A stretch of DNA of 64,000 nucleotides from Podospora pseudoanserina (Eukaryota; Ascomycota; Sordariomycetes; Sordariales; Podosporaceae). Below the pieces are notes generated by a model that did no database searches, was not told where the DNA came from, and worked only from the letters and a program-made list of their open reading frames with translations. Position 1 is the stretch's first letter. Each line of letters opens with the position of its first letter. The stretch covers positions 6,696,001-6,760,000 of the forward strand of contig NC_085920.1 in assembly GCF_035222485.1 (NCBI RefSeq), given 5' to 3'. Shown here piece by piece: positions 44,539 to 55,699 of this stretch. A program made the position numbers and the translations under genes.

Positions 44539-46823
44539 ATGGCGATGGCTACCCTGTCGCCCCTCCTGAACAACCAAACCTCGACTCCTGTCAGCCCTGT
44601 CGTCACCACCACGGGCGGTGGCCCACCCGAGTTAAGCGATATCGATTATCTCCGCGAGGTCCTGGGGCAGCAGCAGCCACCCGACGGCAAAACAGAGGCG
44701 GATATCCAGTCGGAGCTTGCTGACAAGGCGGCGGCGTTGGGGATAGAGCTGCCGATTGAAGGGGGGGCGAGGTTGACGGTGGAGGAGCAGCTGTCGGGTG
44801 GTGAGTCGGATGGTGCTTTTACTAGGCAGCATGGGAGGACGGTGTCGTCGACGAGCTCGAACGAGACGGTTGACTCTGGTTCTGGTTCACATGCGTCGCG
44901 CCACTCGATAGTGCTGCCGGCAACGTTGACGGAGTCGGCTGCGAGGAGGAGGTCGAGGAGTTTGACTTTTTCGCAGTATGAGAAGTATCTAGGCCAGATC
45001 AACCCTGCGCTGGATCAGCCCAAGTTTATGAGGCTGCAGCATGACAAGACGGAGAGGTCGGCGGGGATATTGGTTAGGTCAGGGACGAGGAAGGGGGTGA
45101 TGGATCTCAAGAGGAGCATTGCTAGCAGGTTAAAGAGAAGGAGAGCTACACCTTCCTCTCCGACGCCCATGTAAGTTTTTCTTGCTCGCGTTGGCACCTC
45201 AACGCCATATTGACCCCCTTTTTCCACAGCCCCTGCATCTGCTGCCGCGAAGACTTTTCCCGCGAAAACAACACCCTCCAAACCCTCCCGTGCGGCCACA
45301 CCTACTGTCAAGATTGTCTTGAAGTCATGATCGCCCAGTCCACCTCGGACGAGTCCAAAATGCCTCCCCGCTGCTGCACCCAGCCCATCCCCACCCCCAT
45401 CATCAAGAACGTCCTCCCTCGTGACAAACAGCAGCTATTCCTCAAAGCGGTCCAGCAGTACTCCACCCCCTGGGAAAACCGAATCTTTTGCCCAAACACC
45501 ACCTGCGGCGAGTTCATCCCCCCGACCTCCAAAATCGACCCGAAGCACCCCTTTGAAGCGGTGTGCAGGTACTGCCGGACGAGGGTGTGCGTCATGTGCA
45601 AACGGAACGCGCACAGGCTGGGACAGGACTGTCCGTCTGATAGGGAGCTGGACGCGGTGCTTAAGATTGGTGAATGTTCCGGGTGGAGGAGGTGCTACAA
45701 GTGCCGGACGTTGGTGGAGCTGGCGCAGGGGTGCACGCATATCACCTGTCGGTGCAAGGCGCAGTTTTGTTACATTTGCGGTGCGGTCTGGGATCCGTGC
45801 GTGGGGTGTCCGAATTTTTGCAACGGGGAGGAGGAGCTGGAGCGGAGGAGGGTGGCGGAGGAGGCGAGGTTGGCGGAGCTGGAGGCGGAGGAGCTGGCGA
45901 GGGAGAAGTTGGCGGAGCAGGAGGAGATGGAGCGGCAGGAGAGGGAGAGGAGGACGTTGGATAATGTCGAGTTTAGGATGTTGAAAAGAGAACAAGAGGC
46001 GGAGATGCATCGTTTCAGGGCGTTCGAGCTGGGGGCGAAGCAGAAGATGAAGGAGAGGCACTCGAAAAAGAGGATGGCGCTGGGGGAGAAGTATGACGAG
46101 CTGACGGAGAAGATGAGGGAGAGGCACGCGAAGACGGAGCAGCATTTGGAGGATCGGCAGGTGCTGGCCGAGTTTGAGCTGTTGGCGAGTTTGGAGGAGA
46201 AGGAGAAGAAGATTAGGCTGAAGCTGAAGTATATGGAGGATTATTGCAGTGGGAGGCACCGGCCGTCGGCGAGTGAGCTGAGTGCGGATCCGGAGGAGAG
46301 GAAGATGCCGAGACGGGAGATCACGATGAAGGATAGGGAACAGCTGAGGCAGCAGTACTGCATACGGGATGGGATGGAGAGGAAGCATCAGTCGCAGATT
46401 AATGTGCTGAGGGAGAAGCAGGCGAAGGCGCTGGAGGAGCTGATTGGACGGCATGAGAAGGAGATGGATGCGCTGATGGACAGGCGAGCGGAAGAGATTG
46501 AGGATTTGGCGGTTGAGTTTGCAAACGAGGAAGAAGAGATGGTAGGGGTCTTTAGGGAGAGGAGGAGGAGGCTAGAGTGGAAGTGGGAGTTGGAGATGGA
46601 GATCCTTCGAGTGAGAATGGAGAGAGAGCTGGGGGTCGCCTTCGTGAGACTCGGGGGGCCAAAGTGGCCTGAGGAACAACAACTGGTCCTGCAGCAACAG
46701 CAAATAGTAGCTGAACACGAGCAGCAGCAGGAGTACATATTGCCTGTGGTGGCGGGGATGGAGAGTATCACGGTAGACGAGGTTCAGGTTGAGCCTGAAG
46801 CTGAGGTTGGGATTGCGAAGTAA
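44539..46823 (+). CDS. RBR (RING-IBR-RING) E3 ubiquitin ligase with coiled-coil tail
   Basis: Two exons, 44539..45170 and 45230..46823; 741 residues. The 59-base intron (donor GTAAGT, acceptor CACAG) lies just before RING1. Residues 1-210 are Ser/Thr-rich with a basic end. RING1 starts PCICCREDFS (about 211) and contains LPCGHTYCQDCL. The IBR region has CPNTTCGEF (about 298) and CRYCRTRVCVMCKRNAH. RING2 has RRCYKCRTLVELAQGCTHIT followed by CRCKAQFCYICG; the Cys in QGC (about 379) is the position that takes ubiquitin as a thioester in RBR enzymes. From about 405 to 700 the chain is a long Glu/Arg/Lys-rich coiled coil, unusual in length. It should transfer ubiquitin from an E2 to an unknown substrate. 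The start at 44539 is the first ATG in frame, in good context; a second ATG lies two codons on. Confidence 0.9.
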
Positions 46824-48301
46824 ATTTCCCTTTTCGATTGACACTACCAGACCACACCACACATTTCGTTTTTCCTTTCTTGGATTGGATTGGAGTTTTA
46901 TCTTTACGAAACCTGCTTTTTCTTTGGGGGTACGCTGTCATCGCTTTGGCGTTTTTGCCTGTCTGTTTTGTTCGGTTTGTTTTACCATCTTAGGGCATTT
47001 ACATTGGAAGAACGATGGGGCGGGGTGTATCGATACCATAAGGAACTGGGGCGTGGGAGGAAAGAAAGGAACTGGCTGACATGGAAGGGTGGGATTTGGT
47101 GGAAACGGAAAGATCAAGGCGTAATATGGCACTGGGGGAAGTGTGAGCAATGTGTTTTTATTTTAGTTACATTTTGATACCTACCCTTATTGACCTATGA
47201 AGAGGAAGAAGGAAAGTGACATCTAATTCTGCTCTCGTCGGCTTTGTTAGTGTTTTCTTCCCAATGGTGTATGTGAGCAGCTGCAGTTACCTATATTTGC
47301 TTAAAGGATACTGATTATGTTAGAAGATGGTGTTGCTGTGTCTTTTGTGTGTGGAGATTCAAACCAGAAGAGCCGAACAACAAAAGAAGACATACAGCTC
47401 TTGCGGTGTCAATTATTCTGTGGGCAGGGTGCTGGGGAAGGTATCTTGGCTGGTTTGTGACCAACTCTCAAGGCCACACTCACCGATCACCATCCATCTA
47501 TTGGGCCGTCTTTTAGGCATGGTCTCAGGTAAGCACGTAGGTAGGTACCAGTCTAAAACTGCTCAAAATGTCAAGAACGCTTAGGGAAATAATCAGGATA
47601 GACACTGTGGATTCTTCAATTTTTCAATCATTTTGGCCGACGAGAACATCTCAGACATGTCACCTTAGCCCTCCCTCGCTCTCACATGAGAGATATCCAG
47701 AGCAGCAGCTATTAAATTCATTGGGCATTTATTCCCAGAAGGTGGATCAATGTTTTTTTCTCTCATTAAGCCAGCAGCGGCAACCAGAGTTGTCCAAATA
47801 CTATCAGTTAGGAAATTGGTCTTGACCATGTCTCTTTTTGTATTGATCACTTATTCTCTTCATCAAAAGTACCTTAGATATGCAACCAACTGATCCACGC
47901 CTAGTGCATATCTCGTCTTCTCATATCATTCACGCTTTCTCTCCCATTTCCATCAGCATATGCTCGTCCTTTTACATCTGCGGCGCTAGCAACTCCTACC
48001 CCTTCTGAACGCCAAATTTCGACTTCCAACCGCTCCAAAATCTTCAAATATCTCAACATGCTACCCCTCACCCTTCAGTGACCCAGATCACAAATATAAC
48101 CTCCTCGTACCAATTTCCCATAACGCCGTTCCAATTCCCAAAGTCGCAAATCACTTGCCCGACCGTGGCAGAAAGAATCCCTCTCATACCCTGACAAAAA
48201 TAACCAAAAACAACAAAAGGATGTTGGTATCCCCACCCAAACCCGTTCCAAAACAACAACAACAACAAAAAAAAAAAAAACACAACCCGTAGCATCACCG
48301 A
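46824..48301. other. Convergent intergenic region, RBR gene and PKA gene
   Basis: These 1478 bases lie between facing stop codons. I see only short unrelated frames, an A run at about 48269-48282 and ordinary AT-rich 3' UTR sequence. Confidence 0.6.
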
Positions 48302-49724
48302 CTAAAAATCCTTAAAATACTCGTCATACTTCTCAGCCATCTCACCCGTATACTCCTCCTTCCTATCATCCTCCTCCGGGTAAATATCAAAACACTGCGC
48401 ATCCCCCGGGTACCTCACCGGTGGCAGTATCGGACCCTTGTATTTCCTCGCCAGCACCGCATCCCAGTCCACCCCCTTGAAAAAGGGGTGAGCTTTTACC
48501 CTGGCAGCGCCGCCGCTGATGTTGCCTAACCTTCGAGAACGATCAACCGTGCAGAATTGGCGGATGATGTCTTTTGCTTCTGGTGAGATGGGTGGGTCTT
48601 GGGGGAAGACGACCGGTTTTTCTACAATTCTGGGAGATAAGTGTTATTAAGGGGGCAGCTGGGAAGTTTGAGACGAAAAAAAAAAGGTGGGGGGCGACAT
48701 ACTGTTTGTAGATTTCGATTGGGTTCGAGTGCCAAAACGGCGGGTACCCAGTTAGGAACTCGTAGATTAGAATCCCCAATGCCCACCAGTCTACCGCTGT
48801 GGTGTGCCCCTTGTTGTGAATCACTTCTGGAGCGAGGTATTCTGGTGTGCCGCAGAGGGTGTACGTCTCTTCGGGATGATCGTTTTCGTTGTTGCCCAGC
48901 CGTTTCGCAAAGCCAAAGTCTACGAGCTTGATGTGACCTTCTGCGTCGAGAAGGAGGTTTTCCGGCTTCATGTCCCGGTAGGCGATGCCGCCTTGGTGTT
49001 CGTGCAGGTATTCGAGCACGAGGACGATTTCAGCAGCATAAAACCGGGCCATGTCCTCGTCGAAACGGCGGTATTTGCGGAGGTAGGTGAAGAGCTCGCC
49101 GCCGGGGATGTAGTCGAGGAGGATATACAGAAAGTCATGGTCGGAGAAGGAGGCCTGGAAGGAGGTGATGAAGGGGTGCCCTGAGACATCGGAGAGGATT
49201 TGCCGCTCGTGGCGGACGTGGTCGATTTGCTTTAGCTTTATCACTGAGAGGGAACCAAAGGTTAGTGCGAGGTCAGGACGGCTGTGAAAATAGATGAGAC
49301 GTACCCTCGGTCTTGCGGAGAATTTTGAGAGCGTAGACTTTGCTGCGATCGGCTTCGGTACCGTGCGATGGCCGAACAAGGCATACGCGCGCAAATGTTC
49401 CTGTGCGATTGTGGTGGTTAGTACAGGACTCGGATGCGACAGGGAGGAAAGCTTCAACTCACCCGTTCCTAACGTTCTCACCCTTGAGAAATCGGCCAGA
49501 CTTAGCTTCTTGGACGTTAAATCAAACGGCTCCTGATCGCGGGCATTTATCCTTTGCTGAGACTGCTGTTGCTGCTGCTTCGCGGCATTGGCTGCCGCGG
49601 CCGCCATCAAGGGATGAAGACCACCACCTCCTCCACTAGCACCACCGCCACCGCCGCCGCCGCCATTACTTGCTGGGCCCCCAGGCGAGAGGGTTTGTTG
49701 TGAATGCGCAACAGTGGCCGCCAT
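48302..49724 (-). CDS. pkac-2: cAMP-dependent protein kinase catalytic subunit
   Basis: Four exons, complement(48302..48629, 48703..49243, 49305..49400, 49463..49724); 408 residues. Introns are 62, 61 and 73 bases and keep frame. The N-terminal extension is rich in Gly, Ala and Gln (about 20-60). The kinase begins FSRVRTLGTGTFARVCLVRP, with YALKILRKTE carrying the ATP lysine, YRDMKPENLL as catalytic loop (YRD as in AGC kinases), VDFGFAKRL, and the activation loop TYTLCGTPEYLAPE whose Thr is the PKA phosphorylation site. The C-terminal lobe has RSRRLGN and AHPFFKGVDW, and the protein ends EYFKDF, the FxxF hydrophobic motif of PKA. It phosphorylates targets when cAMP releases the regulatory subunit, controlling growth and development. 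Assignment to the second fungal catalytic gene (pkac-2) rests mainly on remembered linkage to CK1a, so the symbol is tentative; the kinase family is certain. Confidence 0.9.
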
Positions 49725-51152
49725 TATGGGCGCGCTGGGTGCAGAAAGCGACGAATGAGGCCTGAAGCGGGAAGAGCCGGCTGCGTATCGAAGCCTTCGC
49801 CACCGGACACTTTATGAATGCGCCAACGTAGGTATTTGATATGGGGAGCATACAAGAGACTACGAGAAACAGCGCTTGCTGGTGAGCGCTACGAGATCAG
49901 AAAGAGGAACCCAGCCTCACAAGGATATGTAGCAGCGGTAGAGGCCGGGCTGGGGGAGGAGGGGGAAAGACTGTACTAGTGATGCGATGAGGGGGGCCGA
50001 CGGCAAAGGACGGACCTATGGACAATGACGGGGTATGGTGGATGCGGGTGTGTATCTGCGGCTCGGGTCGCGGGGTACAGAGAGCGTGGGGTGGGTGCCA
50101 AACAAGAGGGGCTCGAGGTTCATCCAAGGGGAACAAAGGGGTAGGGGAGGGGGGTTGCGGACTCTTTAGAGGCGGTGCTGCTGCTGCTGCTGAAGAAGAA
50201 GAAGAGATCCCGGCATGTCTATGGCCAGCGGATGACGTTCGCCATGCAGGTTGACGGTTCCAAGCATCTGCTGGCAGCGCGCAAAGTCTCGGGTGTTCTC
50301 GATGGCAGGTCCGCTCTGGCCTTGGCATTGACGAATCAGGATCCGGTCAACTTGGGCGGCAATGGTGATGATGGTGAACCGGGATGTCTGGGATATCAAA
50401 GGACCAGACAGCACTCGGAAGCAAACGGCGTCTACAGGGCTGGATAAACCCGGCTTCCAAACCGAAACGTGGCGACCGGCCCCCCTGGATAGGAGTAGGA
50501 CTGGTGTTTCGTTTCCATTTGTGCCCACAGTCGCATCCTCAAGAGGATTCTAGGAAGGAATGTGAGAGAGGCTGGCTGTCGCTGTTGAAACCAGGTCCTA
50601 GCGTAGCGCAGAGGGGGCATAAGGGCGCTTCTACAGCTAGGCACAAGACAGCTGTTCCTGGATGTCTTCCATGATGGCTCTTGTCGACATTGTGACGCGA
50701 GTTGTAAGTCAACCTGTTGGGCAGCAGCGGTGTCCGCAGATGTAATCTTGGATCGGGATAACGAGGGCAAAGAGCGTGAGGGAGTCAAGAGACAAACGGA
50801 AGTGGTATTGGAGCCACAAACATACCACAACAAATGCCCTAAAAGATGGGAACGAGTGTTGGAAGATTGACCCCCTTGCCGCACGATCCGAGCGTAGCTC
50901 AGGGTTAAGCCAGGGTTGTGTGTGTGCGGCAAGGGTAGCATGGATATGGGCAGGCTCAAAGCAGAAGGGTTCCCTGAGACCCCACAATCCACAACCGTGC
51001 CAAGCCACCAGCTGCATGGACCTGTGGCTGCCAGGCTTCTGTCAGTCTGTCTCGAAGCATCAGCAGCACTGACTGCACTGCACCGACGAGCAAACATCAG
51101 CCTTGCTCTCAGCTGGGGCAGTAGTCGACTGACTGTAAGCAACTTGGACCCA

Positions 51153-51190
<38 letters not shown>

Positions 51191-51364
51191 GCGTATACTA
51201 CAGTACATTGCTGGGCAATGCCATCCGATCACGTCCAACCTTGACCACACGCCGAGCCCGCCCTGCGATCTTGCGAACCGCTTCGTGCCGCCGCAGGGCC
51301 AGCACCGATTACCACCAACACACCACACTCTTTTGAATAGGCAAATACACGCAATAATCTCGTC
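49725..51364. promoter_or_regulatory. Divergent promoter region, PKA and RabGAP genes
   Basis: These 1640 bases separate two divergent starts. They hold a CTG/GAA-type trinucleotide patch at about 50175-50205 and a (CA)n microsatellite at 51159-51187 about 180 bases before the RabGAP start. Frames on both strands are overlapping and show no family motifs, so I call no gene. Confidence 0.55.
51159..51187. repeat. (CA)n dinucleotide microsatellite
   Basis: About fourteen CA units in the leader or promoter of the TBC RabGAP gene, 180 bases ahead of its start codon. Confidence 0.93.
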
Positions 51365-54300
51365 ATGTTGAACCTCTCCAGCTTCGTGCAAAAAGCCCAA
51401 CAGCTACTGGACCCCAATCAGGGTTTGAATATCACCGACTCGGACAGAAATCCATCCAAAGCATCCCTCTTTCAAGCCCAGTTTAGACTTCCAGCCTCTC
51501 AACACCCGCTCTACGAGATCACCGCCGAGCTTACCATTCCCCTTGCCAATGCCACACAGAGCGACAGAGACCGTGAAAGAGGCTACCAGTACGCCGGAAA
51601 GCTTCACCTGTCCGAGTCCTACCTCTGCTTCTCTACCACACCATCCAGTTTCTTGCAGTCTGCGAGCACCCCGACTTCGTCGGTATTCACTGGCCAGACA
51701 CATGGTGGAGGGCCGAGCGGGAACGGCTTCACCTTCCCCCTGTCATCCATTCGGAGGGTCGAGCGGCTTCACAGCCAGAACTTTCAGGTAAGAAGCCTCC
51801 TCTCACCGGCCCTGCTTTGCTTTGACTTACACTGAATGCGCCTGCAGTTTGCCCTAGCTATCAGCACATGGAACGGTATAAGCCAGGAAGCCGCCAAGGA
51901 CAAGGACAAGAAGGACCTAAGAGAACAGCGGATTACCATCCAGCTGGCCAGTAGTCGGCATGCATGTGAGAGGTTCTGCGATGGTCTAAAAAAGGGTCTC
52001 CGAACAAACGTTGGAAATGTGGCCAAACTGAAAAAGGTGGTGGGCGAGTGCTATTCCGAATACCTTCTCCGACCTGAAGAACAGAAAAATGCGACGCCTC
52101 CCGATGCCGGCTTGGGCCTCATTTTCAAGTACCCCGGCGATCCCAAGAAGCTTCGAGACAGGGCCAAGATGCGGCTGTGGGCCGAGTATTTGAGAGACAA
52201 TGGACGGAATGCGACATTAATCCGTCAGCCTACCTTCCACAAACTAATCAGAGTCGGGCTGCCAAACAGGCTGAGGGGTGAGATGTGGGAGCTGACGTCT
52301 GGGTCACTATATCTGCGGCTTGAAAACCCAACACTGTACGCCGACACGCTCGCCAAGCATTCGGGCATGGAATCTCTGGCTATTGATGAGATCGAAAAGG
52401 ACCTGAATCGCAGTCTTCCGGAATATCCTGGCTTCCAGAGCGAGGAGGGCATCGGCCGTCTTCGGCGGGTCTTGACTGCCTACAGCTGGGTCAATGCCGA
52501 TGTTGGCTACTGCCAGGCGATGAACATTGTCGTTGCGGCCTTGCTAATCTACATGTCAGAAGCACAGGCCTTCTTCCTTCTCTCCGCCCTGTGCGATCGG
52601 TTGGTGCCGGGTTACTATTCAACCACCATGTACGGCACCCTTCTCGACCAAAAGGTGTTTGAGTCCTTGGTGGAGAAGACCATGCCCATCTTGTGGGAAC
52701 ATCTCGTGAAGAGTGACGTGCAGCTGTCTGTCGTGTCGCTGCCTTGGTTCCTCTCGCTTTATATCAACTCGATGCCTCTCGTCTTCGCCTTCAGGGTCTT
52801 GGACGTGTTCTTTGTCGAGGGCCCCAAAGTGCTGTTCCAGGTTGGCCTGGCCATCTTGAGGATAAACGGAGAGGAACTCTTGGATGCGGCGGATGACGGA
52901 GCCTTCATCTCGGTCCTCAAGTCCTACTTTGCCCGTCTCGATGAATCTGCTCACCCCAAGTCTGAGAACCCCAAACTCAGGGCGGTCACTCGGTTCCAGG
53001 AGCTCATGGTGGTGGCCTTCAAGGAGTTCTCGGGCATCACGCACAACAGTATTACTGAGCTTCGCCTCAAAAACAAGGACGCCGTCCTGAACAACATCGA
53101 GAGCTTTGCAAAGCGAACGGCCATCAGAAATCTTGGCCCCGATAGCAAGCTGCTGAGCGCCGATGAGTTGGCCGCCTTGTACGACAGGTTCTATGGCGTG
53201 TTGTACGAGAGACAACAGCGAGACCACATCATTAAGCAGGAGCAAGCAAGGCGAGCCAAGAACAGCCGCTCACGGGTGGCTGCTGTTGAAGGACACGACG
53301 AAAGCATCGAGAAAGGTCGGGTTGGGTTGGGACCGAGCACCAGCCTGATGGACTATGACGCGTTCCGTGAATTCCTGGCGGGAATGTCCAGATGGGCCAT
53401 CTCAGACGCACCCAGCACGCCGCGACGTGAGACTACGGGGGATAGGCAGACAGGCTTCTACGGCAGCTTTAGACGAGGTGACGTGACGTTGTCTCCCTGG
53501 GGGGCAGGTCCCGAACCGGCAGATCATGAATTTGTCCAGCGACTGTTTGCGAAGTGGGACGTGGGATCCGCCTCCGCTCTCACTCTCCAAAACGTTGTGT
53601 CGGGCATGGCTCGTATCAAAGGGAAGCGCGACATCATGGGCACCATCAACTACTTTTTTGAACTACACGATGACGACGGAGACGGCAGGGTCGATCGCGA
53701 AGGCATATTGCGCATGTCCGAGGCCTTGCTTTTCCTATCTCGCCGTGGGCTGGAAGGCACGCTCAGCCCGTCAAGTTCGAATCTCGCCCTCAGTACAGAT
53801 AACGTGAACGGTGGCGGCGAGAACCCAGGCCATTCTATCAATGAGAGGTTCCTTGGCAGCGTCAGCGCCTTCATCAGGAGATGCTTTGAATATGCCGACC
53901 CGGATCATCCACAAAATCAAAATGCGATACAAGACGTGCAAGAACGACTAGATGCGCAGAAGCTAGAGGATGATGAGGAGCTCGCAGACCCCGACGCCTT
54001 CGCCATTGGCGATGACGACGATGACGATGACGATCTCATGGCCATGGAATCACCATCCGCAAGTCCCAAAACAACAGCTGTTCGCCCTGACAAAAAGCTC
54101 GGCCAGCCACCTGAGCTGCAACTAAATCCAGCATCTGCAGGGCTCTCCACGGACGATGACATGTCAGCACGAAGACGGGTGTCCAAAGCTCAGTCGGTCA
54201 AGGCCAACGCGGCCTTGGACCCATCGAACCCGTTGCATATTACTCTCCCAACATTCCGCATGGTTGTACTTGCAGACGAGCTTCTGGAACAGTTTTTCGA

Positions 54301-54877
54301 GTCATCCTTCCCAGCATCATTTCACATTATTGAGGGTCTGGCCTCTTCGACCACACCCACCAGCGCATCGTCCTTGACTACCTTCTCCAGTCTTGGTATC
54401 GGCGCCGGACGGGCTGTCAATGCCGCGCTCGGTGGCGCTCCCGGAACACCTGGTGCTGCCGCTGGAGGTCGCGGCCTGCGCGGTGTCTTGGATAACATTG
54501 TCACCGACGGGATGCGCGTGGCGGCTGAAGTCCGCCGTAGGATGGAGGAGGCCCAGCGCGAGCTTGAAAAGAACGCACTCCCAGGCCAGCGCACCGAGGA
54601 GGACGACGACGAAGAGGACGATGATGTGGGGCTTGGACGGCCATCAGGGGCTGGAAAGAGTGGGGCGTACTCTGGCGATGCGGAACGGCGAAGCGTGCGC
54701 AGTTCGGACCGAGACCTCTTGACAGGTGCAGACGCTGAAGCTAGTGACGCGACAGCGACAGGTGCCGGACGTGCCAGCGGGAGTCCCGAGGGTGGGGGTG
54801 GTGGGAATGGGGCCGGTAATGAGCCTGGCAAGGGCGCGGGGGCTGGCAAAGTTGTTGGGGTCGAGTTCGATGGCTAG
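51365..54877 (+). CDS. GRAM-TBC Rab GTPase-activating protein (Gyp2/Mdr1 type)
   Basis: Two exons, 51365..51787 and 51848..54877; 1150 residues. The 60-base intron (donor GTAAGA, acceptor CTGCAG) lies between codons. The N-terminal third is GRAM-like (YAGKLHLSESYLCFST near 80). The TBC domain (about 275-490) has IEKDLNRSLPEYPGF near 322, supplying the catalytic Arg finger, and GYCQAMN near 361, supplying the Gln finger; it also has LFQVGLAILRING. It should therefore be an active GAP that switches off a Rab GTPase in membrane traffic; yeast Gyp2/Mdr1 has the same layout. Near 748 is an EF-hand-like loop, DDDGDGRVDREG, where the twelfth position is Gly rather than the usual Glu. The tail is long, polar and acidic, with two Asp/Glu runs and Gly-rich ends. 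Stop at 54877. The nearest gene upstream, PKA, is divergent. Confidence 0.92.
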
Positions 54878-55699
54878 GGGGCGTGGAACTTGGACCATGG
54901 CACCACTTGATAACTCCATGCGAGAGCCCGGGGATGGCTGGGGAGTTGGATCTTTTATGCTTATCATTTTCTGCCAAGTTGGCACTCTGCTGCTTTTGCT
55001 GTTAGAAACCATCGTCGGTTTTACGGGTCAGGTTTTGTCTGGGACGAGCGGACGGGTGTTGGGAGTCTGGGATGGAAACACCATTGTAAGTGAGTGAGCT
55101 TGTGCGAGGGAAACGCATGGCTTCTACTGATGCACAGCTCCAAAGTGTTAGGTATCTAGATGATAGCATCACCAACTTACACAAATATCGATGGTTCACT
55201 TGCTCAGTGCACATTTGTCCCTCGCCCTCGTTGTACATGTTGCCTAGCCACTCTCCCTAGAAATGCCGTCCCGATCGATTGGCCCCTCATCCCTTTTTAT
55301 TCCTGAGGACTGAGACCACCAGGAATTCTCCCCTTCTCCTAGATCTCTCCATCACTTCAAATTCTACCCACCACTCAGTGAACATTCCATGCCTCGATCG
55401 CCCTGTCTTGGTCGCGTCTCAACAACCACGGGGAAAGTAGACCGCGTTCGCGACGCCAGTGTCACGATGGTTATCATATACAAACCCACGTTGCCGGGCA
55501 CGCTCGCGGGCCGCTGTCAAGAACTTTTTCTCGTCAGCTCCCTGAGGCTACGTCCCGCAGTCATTCTTTTCTGCCTCCGTAGCCAAGGCTGCTTTCTGCT
55601 GGCTCGTCACTTTGACAGTCCTGTTCTATCATCCGGCCTTTCACCTGCCTGCCTTTGCCTCCCAGGAAATTGATTTTGCCCAGCGAGACAACCGCAAGG
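54878..55699. other. Intergenic region between RabGAP and WSC gene
   Basis: These 822 bases should carry the RabGAP 3' UTR and the promoter and leader of the WSC gene. The half before 55700 is pyrimidine-rich. No coding frame or repeat with support. Confidence 0.6.

Noticed and set aside
48900-48975. YRD instead of HRD in the PKA catalytic loop as a possible defect
   Set aside because: YRD is the normal form in PKA and other AGC kinases; the catalytic Asp, Lys and Asn are present.
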